From Paraburkholderia sacchari (GTDB lineage Bacteria; Pseudomonadota; Gammaproteobacteria; Burkholderiales; Burkholderiaceae), in contig NZ_JTDB02000002.1 of NCBI RefSeq assembly GCF_000785435.2, positions 124,001 to 188,000 of the forward strand: a stretch of DNA of 64,000 nt, given 5' to 3'. The notes under the pieces are model-generated. The model did not search any database, was not told where the DNA came from, and was given only the letters and a program-made list of their open reading frames with translations. Positions 9,617 to 19,396 of the stretch are shown here, one piece after another. The first letter of the stretch is position 1. The number at the start of each line of letters is the position of its first letter. The position numbers and the translations under genes are program-made.

Positions 9617-11458
9617 TCAGAACGTTTCCCAGTCGGCATCGTCCTGCACAGACGCCGTAGCGACTGCCGCTTGCGGTTCGACGCGCGCGGCGCTGGCCGG
9701 CTTTGGCTGCGGCTTCGCTGCAGCCGCGTGCTTCGCGCTCGAACTCGCTCGCGCCGTGCCGCCAGCCGCCGGCGGCGTGTGCTTTACAGCCGTAGCGGCC
9801 GAAACAGCCGTAACAGCAGCCGCTGGCGCCGTTTTGGGCTCGGCCTTCACGGCATGCACGCTCGCTGCGCGCGCTTGCGCATCGTGACCGCCCGCATGAG
9901 CGCTCCCATTCGTGCGCCACGTCCCCAGCACGGCCTGCAGGTTGCGCGTCTGCTCTTCGAGCGACGCCGCCGCAGCCGCAGCCTCTTCCACGAGCGCCGC
10001 GTTCTGCTGCGTGACGGTGTCCATCTGCGTGACAGCACGGTTCACCTGCTCGATGCCGCCCGACTGCTCCTCCGAAGCCGCGCTGATCTCTCCCATGATG
10101 TCGGTCACGCGGCGCACGGCCTGAAGGATTTCCTCCATCGTCGTGCCTGCGCGGCCCACCAGGTCCGATCCGCTTTGCACCTTCTGCGCCGAGTCGTTGA
10201 TGAGCTCCTTGATTTCCTTCGCCGCGCTCGCGCTGCGCTGCGCGAGGCTGCGCACTTCGCCCGCGACCACCGCGAAGCCGCGCCCCTGCTCGCCCGCGCG
10301 CGCCGCTTCCACGGCCGCATTGAGCGCGAGGATGTTGGTCTGGAACGCAATGCCTTCGATCACGCTGATGATGTCCACGACCTTCGCCGAGCTCGCGGCA
10401 ATGTCCTGCATCGTCTCGACGACTTCGCCCACCACCACGCCGCCGCGCGTGGCGATGTCCGACGCGTTGACGGCAAGCTGGCTCGCCTGGCGCGCGTTCT
10501 CGGCGTTCTGGCGCACGGTGCCGGTGAGCTGCTCCATGCTCGACGCCGTCTCCTGCAGCGAGGCGGCCTGCTGCTCGGTGCGCTGCGAGAGGTCGGTATT
10601 GCCCATGGCGATCTCGCGCGCGCCCACGTCGATGGAGTCAGCACCCGTGTGCACGGCCGACACCAGCGTGACGAGGCTTTCCTGCATGCGCTTGATGCCC
10701 CCGAAAAGACGCCCGATCTCGTTCTTGCTGTACACCTCGATGCGCTCGGTGAGGTCGCCGTGCGCGATGCGCTCGAACGCCTGCACCGCGTCTTCGAGCG
10801 GCTGCACGATAAGGCCGCGCAGCGCGAAGCGGATCACCACCACGAGCACGAGCGCCACCGCGATCGCCACCGCGATCAGCGTGCGCATGAGCGAGATTTG
10901 CGCGCGCGCGCTTTGCTCGCGCGCCTGAGCGCTGTCCTGCAACTGCTGCGCGATCGGCGCGGCCGAATTGTCGTAGTCGACGAACATCGGGCTGATCTTC
11001 GTGCGGGCGACGGCCTGGTACGCGGCGATATCGTTTGCGCGCAACGCCGCGAGTTCGGGCTGCACGCCGTCTTGCAGCAAGGTCGCGTGCTTTGCGTTGA
11101 GCGTGTCGAGCGCGGCGGCTTCGATGCCGGGCTTGGGCGCGGTCTCGAAGGCCTTCCACGCTTCGTTGGACTTGCCGAGCAGATATTCGGCGCGCTCGAT
11201 GGCCTTCTTCGCCTCGTCGCTCTGGCCCGCCTCGTTGAGCGAGTTGGCGCGGTCGAACGAGACGCGCGCGCGCAGCAGATACGACGACGAATCGCTGAGC
11301 GCATGCATCGCGACGAGGTCGCCGCGCGCGATCGTGGCAAGCGACTCGCTCGCATTGCCGAGCGCGTACAGCCCGAGCGCACCGACGAGGCCCGTCAGCG
11401 CCAACAAAATGAACGCGACGCCCGTGAGCGTCGTGCGAATCGACCACCTGTGCAACAT
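9617..11458 (-). CDS. tar: Methyl-accepting chemotaxis protein (Tar/Tsr-like)
   Basis: This transmembrane chemoreceptor has 613 residues. Membrane segment 1 lies at about residues 11-31, a four-helix-bundle periplasmic domain of the Tar type at 32-187, membrane segment 2 at about 188-210, HAMP to about 265, then the signalling hairpin. The hairpin tip carries the invariant EGIAFQTNILALNAAVEAAR and GEQGRGFAVVAGEVR motifs. A Pro/Ala-rich linker leads to a C-terminal DWETF, equivalent to the NWETF tether that recruits CheR and CheB. The ligand cannot be named from sequence. It sits between cheW and cheR in the chemotaxis operon. Confidence 0.93.
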   Translation of the reverse strand: MLHRWSIRTTLTGVAFILLALTGLVGALGLYALGNASESLATIARGDLVAMHALSDSSSYLLRARVSFDRANSLNEAGQSDEAKKAIERAEYLLGKSNEAWKAFETAPKPGIEAAALDTLNAKHATLLQDGVQPELAALRANDIAAYQAVARTKISPMFVDYDNSAAPIAQQLQDSAQAREQSARAQISLMRTLIAVAIAVALVLVVVIRFALRGLIVQPLEDAVQAFERIAHGDLTERIEVYSKNEIGRLFGGIKRMQESLVTLVSAVHTGADSIDVGAREIAMGNTDLSQRTEQQAASLQETASSMEQLTGTVRQNAENARQASQLAVNASDIATRGGVVVGEVVETMQDIAASSAKVVDIISVIEGIAFQTNILALNAAVEAARAGEQGRGFAVVAGEVRSLAQRSASAAKEIKELINDSAQKVQSGSDLVGRAGTTMEEILQAVRRVTDIMGEISAASEEQSGGIEQVNRAVTQMDTVTQQNAALVEEAAAAAASLEEQTRNLQAVLGTWRTNGSAHAGGHDAQARAASVHAVKAEPKTAPAAAVTAVSAATAVKHTPPAAGGTARASSSAKHAAAAKPQPKPASAARVEPQAAVATASVQDDADWETF

Positions 11459-11509
11459 CTCGTGTGCTCCTGTCCTGTGTGGCGTTTGCGGGCCGTGCTG
11501 TGGATATCG

Positions 11510-11560
11510 CGTGAGTGCCCGTGGGTGCCGCGTGGGTGCCCGTGGGTGCCCGTGGGTGCC
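11510..11560. repeat. Five tandem copies of a 10-base unit, CGTGGGTGCC
   Basis: The unit CGTGGGTGCC repeats at 11510 (one mismatch), 11520, 11531, 11541 and 11551, with one extra G before the third copy. The array ends exactly at the cheW stop codon and fills half of the gap between cheW and the receptor gene. It is noncoding in the operon sense and may be an unstable slippage tract. Confidence 0.9.
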
Positions 11561-12100
11561 TTAAGCGCCGAGCGCTTCGATCAGCGCCATCTCGCGGCTC
11601 GTCATGAGCTTTTCGATGTCCATCAGGATCAGCATGCGGCCGTCCACGGTGCCGAGCCCCGTGAGGTACTCGGTCGTGAGCGTCGCGCCGAATTCGGGCG
11701 CGGGCATGATCTGGTCCGTCTGCAGCGTGAGCACGTCGGATACGCCGTCCACCACCATGCCCACCACGCGATGCGCGACGTTCAGGATGATCACGACGGT
11801 CTGATGGTCGTACTCGACGCGGCCCAGGTGAAACTTGATGCGCATGTCCACGATCGGCACGATGATGCCGCGCAGGTTGATCACGCCCTTGATGAACTCG
11901 GGCGCGTTCGCGATGCGGGTCACGCTCTCGTAGCCGCGAATTTCCTGCACCTTGAGAATGTCGATGCCGTACTCTTCCGCGCCCAGCGTGAAGACGAGGA
12001 ATTCCTGGCCGCCTGCATCGGCTTGCTGCGCGTCGCGGCGGTGCGCACCGGCCACGGCGCCTGCTGCGCCGCTGCCCTGAATGGATTGGACTTCTGCCAC
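11561..12100 (-). CDS. cheW: Chemotaxis adaptor CheW
   Basis: CheW couples receptors to the CheA kinase at the membrane array. The 179-residue protein consists of a single CheW (SH3-like) domain, with the conserved [23 protein letters not shown] start and [16 protein letters not shown] core. About 40 Gly/Ala-rich residues precede the domain. I chose GTG at 12100 because AGGGG lies 5 bases upstream and the frame above it shows no family features. It follows cheA by 52 bases and precedes the receptor gene, the usual order in this group. Confidence 0.94.
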   Translation of the reverse strand: MAEVQSIQGSGAAGAVAGAHRRDAQQADAGGQEFLVFTLGAEEYGIDILKVQEIRGYESVTRIANAPEFIKGVINLRGIIVPIVDMRIKFHLGRVEYDHQTVVIILNVAHRVVGMVVDGVSDVLTLQTDQIMPAPEFGATLTTEYLTGLGTVDGRMLILMDIEKLMTSREMALIEALGA

Positions 12101-12152
12101 GTTAGCCCCTGAACGGTTGGGAAATGGTTGGTTGATCCGGACTGCTGTGCGT

Positions 12153-14453
12153 TTAGGCGAATTCAGCAAACGCCCCTGCATTTTTGGCCGCATGCGTGGC
12201 CACATTCGTACCCACGCTCACGCCGTGCGTCGCACGCGTTTCGCGGTTGAGCGCGGCCACGTCGACGATCAGCGCAACGCTGCCGTCGCCGAGGATGGTC
12301 GCCGCCGAGATGCCATGCACCTTGCGATAGTTCGTTTCGAGGTTTTTCACCACGACCTGCTGCTGGCCCACCAGCTCGTCGATGAGCATCGCGAAGCGCC
12401 GGCCCTCGGTCTCCATGATGGTGACGATGCCCTGGGTGGGATCCGTGCGCGCGCCCTCCACGTTGAACGCGGCGTGCAGCGCCACTAGCGGCAGATATTC
12501 GCCGCGCACGCGCACCACGCGGTCGCCGTTGGTGACGGTGTAGATATCTTCGTGACGCGGCTGCAGCGACTCCATCACGAAGTTCAGCGGCAGAATGAAG
12601 ATCTCGCTGCCGACCTTCACCGACATGCCGTCGAGAATCGCCAGCGTGAGCGGCAGCACGATGCGCGTCGTGGTGCCCTTGCCCGCGTGCGAGGTGATTT
12701 CCACGTGGCCGCCCATCGACTGGATGTTGCGCTTCACCACGTCCATGCCGACTCCGCGGCCCGACACGTCGGTGACCTGGTCGGCGGTCGAGAAGCCCGG
12801 CATGAAGATGAGATTCCAGACCTCTTCGTCGGTCATCGTTTCGCTCACCTGCATGCCCTGCTTGATCGCCTTCGCGAGAATCTTGTCGCGGCGCAGCCCC
12901 GCGCCGTCGTCGCTCACCTCGATCACGATATTGCCGCCGTGATGCGCGGCGGAGAGCACGAGCTGGCCCGTGCCGTCCTTGCCCGCGGCGCGGCGCGCCT
13001 CCACGGTTTCGATGCCGTGGTCGAGCGAGTTGCGCACGAGGTGCGTGAGCGGGTCGATGATGCGCTCGATGAGGCTCTTGTCGAGCTCGGTCGCCTGGCC
13101 GAACGTGACCAGCTCCACTTGCTTGCCGAGCTTCGCGGCGAGATCGCGCACGAGACGCGGGAAGCGGCTGAACACATAGTCCATCGGCATCATGCGGATC
13201 GACATCACCGCTTCCTGCAAATCGCGCGCATTGCGTTCGAGCTGCGCCATGCCGTTGAAGAGGCGGTCGTGCAGCGCCGGGTCGAAACTGCTGGTGGTTT
13301 CCGCGAGCATCGCCTGGGTGATGACGAGCTCGCCCACCAGATTGATGAGCTGATCGACCTTCTCCACGCCCACGCGAATCGAGCTGCCTTCGGTCGATAC
13401 CGCCGATGCGGCGGCTGCCGCGCGCGGCTTGCGGTCGTGGTCGGCGTTCGCGGTGGCGGCGGCAGGCGCTGCGGGAGCCGCTGCCGGAGTTGCCGCAACG
13501 AGCGTGGGCGCTTCGGCTTGCTCTTGCAGCAGCGCGGGTGCGGGTGTGGGCGCCGATTCTGGCGTCGCTTGCGGCTCGGGCTCGAACACCACCGCCGGTG
13601 CGGCAATCTCGCTCGCCTGCGCAACAGGCGCGGCGCTCGCCTCGCTTGGCGCGGGTGCGCCGCGTCCGATCACGATCTGGCTTTCGTCGATCACGAAGCA
13701 GCACACGGCGACGATATCGTCGGCGGGCACATCGGTTTCGAGCCACAGCGTGAGGTCGTCGCCGGTCTTCACCTGGCCGAGAATGCGGCCCAGATTGCCG
13801 AGCTCTTCGGCGAGCAGCGCCTGATCCTTCGCGTCGACGCGGCGCAGCGTGATGCGCAGGTGCGGACCATCGCCCCCGGCCGGCGCGGCGGCCATCGCCT
13901 CATCCACGACGTGCTCGGGAGCGCCGCCCATCGCCGAGGGCAGATTCGCTTCGAACGCGGCGTCGAGATCCTCTTCGGAGTCGGCGGCGGGCGCAGCCAC
14001 GGCTGCAGCAACGGCAGCGGCCGGCGCGGGCGCAGCCACGACAGCCGGCGCGGCAAGGCCACGGCTTTCCGCATAGAGCTGCTCGAGCTTCGCGCGCACG
14101 GCCGCGGCCGCCGACGCATCGGGCTCGGCGCTCGCGCGATAGGCTGCGAGCTGGTCGGAGAGCACGTCCTTGGTTTCGAGGAACGTGTCGATCATGTCCT
14201 TGCGCAGCACGAGTTCGTGGTTGCGCGCGCGATCGAGCAGCGACTCCAGAATGTGGGTCGTCTCGGTGAGCGCGGTGAAGCCGAAGGTCGCCGCGCCGCC
14301 CTTGATCGAGTGCGCCGCGCGAAAGATCGCCGCGAGATCCTCGGGATCGGGCTGACCGACGTTCAGGTTCAGGAGAAGCTGCTCCATCTGCGCGAGCAAC
14401 TCGTCCGCCTCGTCGAAGAACGTCTGATAGAACTGTGTGATGTCGAGAGTCAT
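12153..14453 (-). CDS. cheA: Chemotaxis histidine kinase CheA
   Basis: CheA autophosphorylates and passes phosphate to CheY and CheB. In the 766-residue protein the HPt domain has phospho-acceptor His48 in [15 protein letters not shown] CheY/CheB-binding (P2) region around residues 190-265 follows, then a long Ala/Pro/Glu-rich linker, the dimerization helices ([13 protein letters not shown]), and the kinase ATP lid with the N box [11 protein letters not shown], the GDGAGL-type SDDGAGL motif and GRGVGMDVV. The C-terminal CheW-like domain ends with DVAALNRE and a short variable tail. It lies between the cheY-like gene and cheW. Confidence 0.96.
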   Translation of the reverse strand: MTLDITQFYQTFFDEADELLAQMEQLLLNLNVGQPDPEDLAAIFRAAHSIKGGAATFGFTALTETTHILESLLDRARNHELVLRKDMIDTFLETKDVLSDQLAAYRASAEPDASAAAAVRAKLEQLYAESRGLAAPAVVAAPAPAAAVAAAVAAPAADSEEDLDAAFEANLPSAMGGAPEHVVDEAMAAAPAGGDGPHLRITLRRVDAKDQALLAEELGNLGRILGQVKTGDDLTLWLETDVPADDIVAVCCFVIDESQIVIGRGAPAPSEASAAPVAQASEIAAPAVVFEPEPQATPESAPTPAPALLQEQAEAPTLVAATPAAAPAAPAAATANADHDRKPRAAAAASAVSTEGSSIRVGVEKVDQLINLVGELVITQAMLAETTSSFDPALHDRLFNGMAQLERNARDLQEAVMSIRMMPMDYVFSRFPRLVRDLAAKLGKQVELVTFGQATELDKSLIERIIDPLTHLVRNSLDHGIETVEARRAAGKDGTGQLVLSAAHHGGNIVIEVSDDGAGLRRDKILAKAIKQGMQVSETMTDEEVWNLIFMPGFSTADQVTDVSGRGVGMDVVKRNIQSMGGHVEITSHAGKGTTTRIVLPLTLAILDGMSVKVGSEIFILPLNFVMESLQPRHEDIYTVTNGDRVVRVRGEYLPLVALHAAFNVEGARTDPTQGIVTIMETEGRRFAMLIDELVGQQQVVVKNLETNYRKVHGISAATILGDGSVALIVDVAALNRETRATHGVSVGTNVATHAAKNAGAFAEFA

Positions 14454-14543
14454 TGCTCTTTCACCGCGATAATTGTGTAGCCGGGGCGCGGCACTGGCCT
14501 GCGTACTTCAGGTATCCGCCCGCTGGTTCGCTCATTGGTCCGC

Positions 14544-14918
14544 TCATTGGTCCACTTCGCCGAGCGCGCTCGCCAGATCGACGAGCAGCTCGGGGTCCAC
14601 CGGCTTTTCGATCCAGCCCGTCGCGCCCGCGTCGCGCACCGCCGCCTTGAAGCCTTCGTCGGACTCCGTGGTCAGCACCAGGATCGGCGTTTCCAGATAC
14701 GACGGGTTCGCGCGCAGCCGCTTGATCAGGTCGAGCCCGCCCATGCGCGGCATGTACAGGTCGGTGAGCACCAGATCGAAGCGCTGTGCGAGCGCGTGCT
14801 CGAGCCCGTCTTCGCCGTCGTTGGCCACCGTCACCTCGTAACCCGCCGAGCCGAACGCCGCACGCAGGATCTCCCGCATGGACGCCGAATCGTCGATTGC
14901 CAGAATATTTCTGATCAT
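14544..14918 (-). CDS. CheY-like single-domain response regulator
   Basis: This second receiver protein has 124 residues, with Asp9/Asp10, phosphoacceptor Asp53 (LVLTDLYMPRMGG) and Lys105 (EKP), and no output domain. I chose ATG at 14918 because GAGG lies 5 bases upstream and because this gives the canonical receiver N-terminus MIRNILAIDDSASM. It sits between motB and cheA, the place of the gene often called cheY1 in Burkholderia. It may be a phosphate sink or a second CheA target; the CheY with cheZ beside it (near 6 kb) is the better candidate for the motor-binding protein. Confidence 0.9.
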   Translation of the reverse strand: MIRNILAIDDSASMREILRAAFGSAGYEVTVANDGEDGLEHALAQRFDLVLTDLYMPRMGGLDLIKRLRANPSYLETPILVLTTESDEGFKAAVRDAGATGWIEKPVDPELLVDLASALGEVDQ

Positions 14919-15002
14919 CCGTTCCTCGTTCGCGCGCTTCTTTGCTGGTCGCTGCGCGGGTCGCCGCGCCGGCACACTGATTCCCCGCGTTATTCCCCGC
15001 CG

Positions 15003-16031
15003 TTATTCCCGTGCTTCGGCCTGCATCGCCGGCGCCCGCGCGGCCGGCGCCTTCGCCGCGCCGCCCGGGCCCGTCACGAGTCCGGGCAACAGCGTCTTGC
15101 CCGAGCCCGCGGCGTCGTCGGAGAGCGTGGTGGTCGTGGTGTCGTCACGCGTCAGCGCGTCTTCCGACTTCCGGTTGAGCACGATGATGCTGATGCGGCG
15201 GTTCTCGGGATCGAGCGGATCGGCCTTGTTCAGGTTCTGCGTGGAGGCGAGGCCCAGCACGCGCAACACCTTCGCCTCGTCCATGCCGCCCGCGATCAGC
15301 TCGCGGCGCGATGCGTTCGCGCGGTCCGCCGAAAGCTCCCAGTTGCTATAGCCGCGCTCGCCGCCCGCATAGGGCACGGCGTCGGTGTGGCCCTGCACGA
15401 CGATGCGGTTGGGCACGTCGTTCAGCGTCTTGCCGATCGCCTGCAGGATGTCGCGCATGTACGGCTCGACCACATCGTGCGCGGTCGCGAACATCGGCCG
15501 CTTCTGCGAATCGACGATCTCGATGCGCAGGCCCTGCAGCGTGGAGTCGATGCGGATCTGCTGGCGGAACTGGCGCAACACCGGGTTCGCTTCGATGGCG
15601 GCCATCAGCTTGACTTGCAGGTCGTGCAGGCGCACCTGCTCCTGGCGTTCGAGCGAGCCTTGCAGCTTGTTCTGCGCCTCATCTTCGGCGTGCGCGACGG
15701 CGCGGTCCGCGTGCGCTCTCGTGCCGTCGCTACGGCGCGTGACGCCCTGCTCCTGCGAGGAAATATCGCGCCCGCCGCCCTTCACGATGCTCGAATCCTC
15801 GGCGCTGCGATCGCCGCCCCAGAGCGTGACCTTGAGCGGCTGATTGAAGTAGTCGGCAATGCCGCGCAGCTGCACCGTCGAGGCCGACGAGAGCAGCCAC
15901 ATCAGCAGGAAGAACGCCATCATCGCGGTCATGAAGTCCGCATAGGCGAGCTTCCATGCGCCGCCGTGATGGCCGCCCTTCTTCGGCGCGGCGCGCCTCA
16001 CCACGATGGCGCGATCCTTGTTGCCGCTCAT
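15003..16031 (-). CDS. motB: Flagellar stator protein MotB
   Basis: MotB forms the proton-conducting stator with MotA and anchors it to peptidoglycan. The 342-residue protein has a basic N-terminus, one membrane helix with the proton-binding Asp32 in YADFMTAMMAFFLLMWL, the plug region, and a C-terminal OmpA-like domain with GHTDAVPY and LSADRANASRR. The Asp and the lack of sodium-type features suggest proton coupling. It follows motA by 89 bases in the same direction. A short Ala-rich tail closes the protein. Confidence 0.95.
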   Translation of the reverse strand: MSGNKDRAIVVRRAAPKKGGHHGGAWKLAYADFMTAMMAFFLLMWLLSSASTVQLRGIADYFNQPLKVTLWGGDRSAEDSSIVKGGGRDISSQEQGVTRRSDGTRAHADRAVAHAEDEAQNKLQGSLERQEQVRLHDLQVKLMAAIEANPVLRQFRQQIRIDSTLQGLRIEIVDSQKRPMFATAHDVVEPYMRDILQAIGKTLNDVPNRIVVQGHTDAVPYAGGERGYSNWELSADRANASRRELIAGGMDEAKVLRVLGLASTQNLNKADPLDPENRRISIIVLNRKSEDALTRDDTTTTTLSDDAAGSGKTLLPGLVTGPGGAAKAPAARAPAMQAEARE

Positions 16032-16120
16032 CGGTCGTCTCCCGTCTTCATCGCCTGAACCTCTTGCTTCATGATCGCCACCGCTCTCGACTCAATTCGC
16101 ATGCCGAATTTATTTCGCCT

Positions 16121-16981
16121 TTATTTCGCCTTCACGCGGCGCACGTGCTCTTCGAGCTCCGTGAACGACGGCCGCTCGGTCGAGTACAGCACCTTGCGGC
16201 CGAACTCGACGGCAATGGCCGGCGCGTAGCCGTTCAGGCTCGCGAGGATCGTGACCTTGATGCACTGGAACATCTTGGTGGACTCGGCCACGCGCTGCTC
16301 GGCGAGGCTCGCGAGCGGGCCGATCAAGCCATACGAAAGCAGAATGCCGAGGAAGGTGCCCACCAGCGCCTGGGCGATCATTTCGCCGAGCACTGCGGGC
16401 GGCTTGTCGGCGGAAGCCATGGTGTGCACCACGCCCATCACCGCCGCGACGATGCCGAACGCCGGCATGGCGTCGCCCACCTTCGAGAGCGCGTGCGCGG
16501 GCGCTTCGCCCTCGGCGTGATGTGTCTCGATCTCCTCGTCCATGAGGCTTTCGATTTCGAAGGCGTTCATGTTGCCGCCCACCATGAGCCGCAGATAGTC
16601 GGTGAGAAATTCGACGATGTGAGGGTCGGCCAGGATCTTCGGATACTGCGTAAAGATCGGGCTTTTCTGCGGATCGTCGATATCGGCTTCGAGCGTGAGC
16701 GTGCCTTCCTTGCGCGCTTTCGCGAGCAGGACATAGAGCAGCGCGAGCAGCTCCATATACACGTCCTTGTTGTACTTGGCGCCTTTGAAGAGCGCAGGCA
16801 GGACGCGCAGCGTCGACTTGATCGTCTTCATGCCATTGCCGAGGATGAACGCGCCGATACCCGCGCCGCCAATCATCAACAGCTCCATCGGCTGCATGAG
16901 CGCCGCCAGATGACCGCCCTCCAGCGCGTAGCCGCCGAAGACGCAGACGATCGTCACGAGTGTTCCCACGATAATCAGCAC
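16121..16981 (-). CDS. motA: Flagellar stator protein MotA
   Basis: MotA is the four-helix stator subunit that generates torque against FliG. The 286-residue product has the N-terminus MLIIVGTLVTIVCVFGGYALEGG, the large cytoplasmic loop with charged residues, and the two C-terminal helices with GIVAAVMGVVHTM and AQALVGTFLGILLSYG. The start is GTG at 16981, with GAGG 8 bases upstream; the open frame continues upstream but that part shows no MotA similarity. It is the first stator gene after flhD; in relatives flhC lies between them and here it does not. Confidence 0.95.
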   Translation of the reverse strand: MLIIVGTLVTIVCVFGGYALEGGHLAALMQPMELLMIGGAGIGAFILGNGMKTIKSTLRVLPALFKGAKYNKDVYMELLALLYVLLAKARKEGTLTLEADIDDPQKSPIFTQYPKILADPHIVEFLTDYLRLMVGGNMNAFEIESLMDEEIETHHAEGEAPAHALSKVGDAMPAFGIVAAVMGVVHTMASADKPPAVLGEMIAQALVGTFLGILLSYGLIGPLASLAEQRVAESTKMFQCIKVTILASLNGYAPAIAVEFGRKVLYSTERPSFTELEEHVRRVKAK

Positions 16982-17182
16982 TGCCGGGTCCTCACTGGAA
17001 AATTGCGCCGCGAACCGCCATCGGCCCGCGCCCTTGATTGGGTTTACGGCACCAGCGCGAAAAACTTTGAGAACGGGCAGACGCGCGCTTGCCGCGCGGG
17101 CAAACGTTTGAGGGTCGGTATTTGAGGGCCGGTTCGGCATGCCGCGCGCAACGGCGCAGCCGGACAGACGCGGGCCGCCGGC

Positions 17183-17500
17183 TCAGCCAGCCTGATCGGC
17201 GCTTTGGGCGGCCATCAGCATGGCCGAACGAATCTGCGCGGCTTTGCCCTTTTCGGCCAGCGCGCTCAGGATGGCGTGCTCGTCGAAGCGGAAACGGCAC
17301 AGGAGCTGGCTGGAGGCGGCGAGCCGCACGGTCTGCGCAGCCGTGAGCCGGGTCAGCACGTCGGCCAGCGCCTCCGAGATGCCCATGCGAAACATGCCGG
17401 CGGCACGGTCCTCGCCCAGCAGCCGTTGCGCGAGCAACAGGTACGACAGATTCACTTCATTGATCTCGCTGAGCATGTCGCTTGGCGTCGTCGCGCTCAT
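17183..17500 (-). CDS. flhD: Flagellar master regulator subunit FlhD
   Basis: FlhD is half of the FlhD4C2 complex that activates class II flagellar promoters. The 105-residue protein carries the conserved EINEVNLSYLLLAQRLL, GMFRMGISEALADVL and LLCRFRFDEHAIL blocks. The ATG at 17500 follows GGGGAATTCC. The partner gene flhC should follow directly but the next gene is motA, whose start is only 201 bases away, too short for the roughly 190-residue FlhC. FlhD without FlhC does not bind DNA productively in the enteric model, so flhC must be elsewhere in the genome or control has changed. Confidence 0.92.
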   Translation of the reverse strand: MSATTPSDMLSEINEVNLSYLLLAQRLLGEDRAAGMFRMGISEALADVLTRLTAAQTVRLAASSQLLCRFRFDEHAILSALAEKGKAAQIRSAMLMAAQSADQAG

Positions 17501-18105
17501 GGAATTCCCCGAATTCGAAACGTAGCGGCTGGTCAGGCCGGTAACGGAAACGTTTGCTCGTTCGGAGTGGTGCTCGCAAGTCGCGCGAAGGGTACGACTA
17601 GCCGAACGGCCCGTCTAGTGGTCGTCCACGCATTGTGGCGAGGGTGCTGCCAAATGAAAATCGGACGGATGCCGCGACGCGATGCGAGAAAAACTTTCCT
17701 TTTTGTGTAGGAATTTTTCTGACAGACAGAGAGGGGCCGAGCCAGACGGCGATTTGAATGATGCTTTTCAGGTATTTCGCCGGGTTGCCGACAATTATAA
17801 AAGCCTTTTCATTGATGCGTAACAAATCTAAGTGCGAAATCTCCCATGGGGTCTGACCATATTGAATCGCCGGGCACGGGAATTGCGGATCGCTGCGCTT
17901 TCGCGCGTCACGCTTTGCAATGTGTGCTTACAGGCGGTGTTTCCCGCTGTAACAACATTAAGTGATTGCAAAACAACTCGTATTGCCGATTCGAATGTCC
18001 ATAATCGAGGTCAGGGATTACCCGATACCGAAACGAAACGCCTGACCGCGCACATTGCCATGTCAGTCGCACGTCATGCGGCAAATGCCCAAGGAGATCT
18101 AGCCA
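17501..18105. promoter_or_regulatory. 605-base divergent regulatory region between flhD and the glycosyltransferase gene
   Basis: No convincing gene is seen. The region is noticeably richer in A+T than its surroundings. On the minus strand a TATAAT (17794-17799 on the plus strand as ATTATA) is a possible -10 for flhD, which would leave a leader of nearly 300 bases; the matching -35 is poor. Long leaders are known for flhDC in enterics. The plus-strand end carries AAGGAGA before the glycosyltransferase start. An H-NS paralogue is encoded 1.3 kb away and could bind this AT-rich stretch, which is inference. Confidence 0.45.
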
Positions 18106-19173
18106 ATGCGAATCGCACAAATCGCGCCACTTTACGAAGCCGTTCCGCCCAAGCTTTATGGCGGTACCGAGCGCGTCGTGTCCTATCTGACCGAAGCGCT
18201 GGTCGACCTCGGCCATGACGTGACGCTGTTCGCCAGCGGCGATTCGGTCACCACGGCAAAGCTCGAAGCGGCATGGCCGCGCGCGCTGCGCCTGGACCCG
18301 ACAATCCGCGACGCGCTCGCCCCGCACATCGTTCTGCTCGAGCGCGTGCGCCGCATGGCGCACGAGTTCGACGTGCTGCACTTTCACCTCGACTATCTGC
18401 CGTTCCCGCTGTTCTCGACGCTCGACACGCCGTTCGTGACCACGCTGCATGGCCGTCTCGACTTGCCCGAACTGCAGCCGGTGTTCGACTCGTTCCCCGA
18501 AGCGCCCGTCGTTTCGATTTCGGATTCGCAGCGCCAGCCGCTCTCCCAGGCCAACTGGCTGAACACGATCTATCACGGCCTGCCGAAGAATCTGCTCACG
18601 CCACAAACGAGCCGCAAGCCCGAGTACCTCGCGTTCCTCGGCCGCATCTGCCCGGAAAAGCGCGTGGACACCGCGATCAAGATCGCCGCGCTCTCGGGCC
18701 TGCCGCTGAAGATCGCCGCGAAGGTGGACAAGGTCGACCAGGACTACTTCAAAACCGAGATCGAACCGCTGCTTTCGCAGGCGCACGTGGAGTTCGTGGG
18801 CGAGATCAACGAAGCGCAGAAGCCCGAGTTCCTCTCGGGTGCGAAGGCGCTGCTGTTCCCGATCGACTGGTCCGAGCCGTTTGGCCTCGTGATGATCGAA
18901 GCGATGGCATGCGGCACGCCTGTGGTCGCCTTCAACCGCGGCTCAGTACCCGAAGTGATCGATCCGGGCTTGACCGGCTTTATCTGCGAAGATGTGCAGG
19001 GCGCCGTGGCCGCGCTACAAAATATTGATTCTCTTTCACGCGACGTTATTCGCGCGCAGTTCGAGCAACGCTTCACGTCGCACACCATGGCCAGTAATTA
19101 TGTCGAGAGCTATTCGGCGCTGATCGAGGCCTCGCGTCGCCCGGTGCTTCGCCGTGTTGCAGCCGCGGGCTGA
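18106..19173 (+). CDS. Glycosyltransferase family 4 protein
   Basis: This is a 355-residue GT-B fold glycosyltransferase of the GT4 type. The N-terminal half starts MRIAQIAPLYEAVPPKLYGGTERVV, a variant of the acceptor-side motif. The C-terminal half begins at the hinge YLAFLGRICPEKRVDTAI and carries the E-x7-E donor motif in EPFGLVMIEAMACGTPVVAF. Neither a signal peptide nor a membrane span is visible, so it is cytosolic or peripheral. The sugar donor and product cannot be stated. AAGGAGA lies 8 bases upstream of the ATG. It is monocistronic, ending before a strong hairpin. Its place beside flhD might indicate flagellin or surface glycosylation, which is inference only. Confidence 0.88.
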   Translation: MRIAQIAPLYEAVPPKLYGGTERVVSYLTEALVDLGHDVTLFASGDSVTTAKLEAAWPRALRLDPTIRDALAPHIVLLERVRRMAHEFDVLHFHLDYLPFPLFSTLDTPFVTTLHGRLDLPELQPVFDSFPEAPVVSISDSQRQPLSQANWLNTIYHGLPKNLLTPQTSRKPEYLAFLGRICPEKRVDTAIKIAALSGLPLKIAAKVDKVDQDYFKTEIEPLLSQAHVEFVGEINEAQKPEFLSGAKALLFPIDWSEPFGLVMIEAMACGTPVVAFNRGSVPEVIDPGLTGFICEDVQGAVAALQNIDSLSRDVIRAQFEQRFTSHTMASNYVESYSALIEASRRPVLRRVAAAG

Positions 19174-19262
19174 ATGCGCGATGTGCCTTACATTGAGATA
19201 AAAAGGCAAAAAAGGCCGCGCGAATCGTTTGCGTACAATGCAATAGCACGACTATTTGCCGC

Positions 19263-19297
19263 AAAAAAGAGCCGCATGTTACATGCGGCTCTTTTTA
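19263..19297. terminator. Bidirectional intrinsic terminator
   Basis: The near-perfect stem AGAGCCGCATGT/ACATGCGGCTCT (19268-19292) is flanked by an A-run on the left and a T-run on the right. It can end both the rightward glycosyltransferase transcript and the leftward hns transcript. Confidence 0.85.
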
Positions 19298-19396
19298 TCT
19301 GGATAAGCAAATGGGCCCGCCAGTCTCTTGTGGCCTGCATGGCCGTGCGGCATTGCTCAAGCTGACATTTACATAACGCCCAATCGAGCGCGCAAA

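Noticed and set aside
9086..12112. A 1008-codon open frame antisense to cheR, tar and cheW
   Set aside because: It spans several certain genes on the other strand, and its composition (Arg/His/Ala repeats) is that of a GC-driven shadow.
16982..17140. N-terminal extension of motA as a possible flhC remnant
   Set aside because: The 53 extra residues show no FlhC-like or MotA-like pattern and no cysteine cluster; the GTG at 16981 has a ribosome site.
17832..18218. Open frame upstream of the glycosyltransferase
   Set aside because: It overlaps the glycosyltransferase start in another frame, lacks a ribosome site, and the region is AT-rich regulatory DNA.
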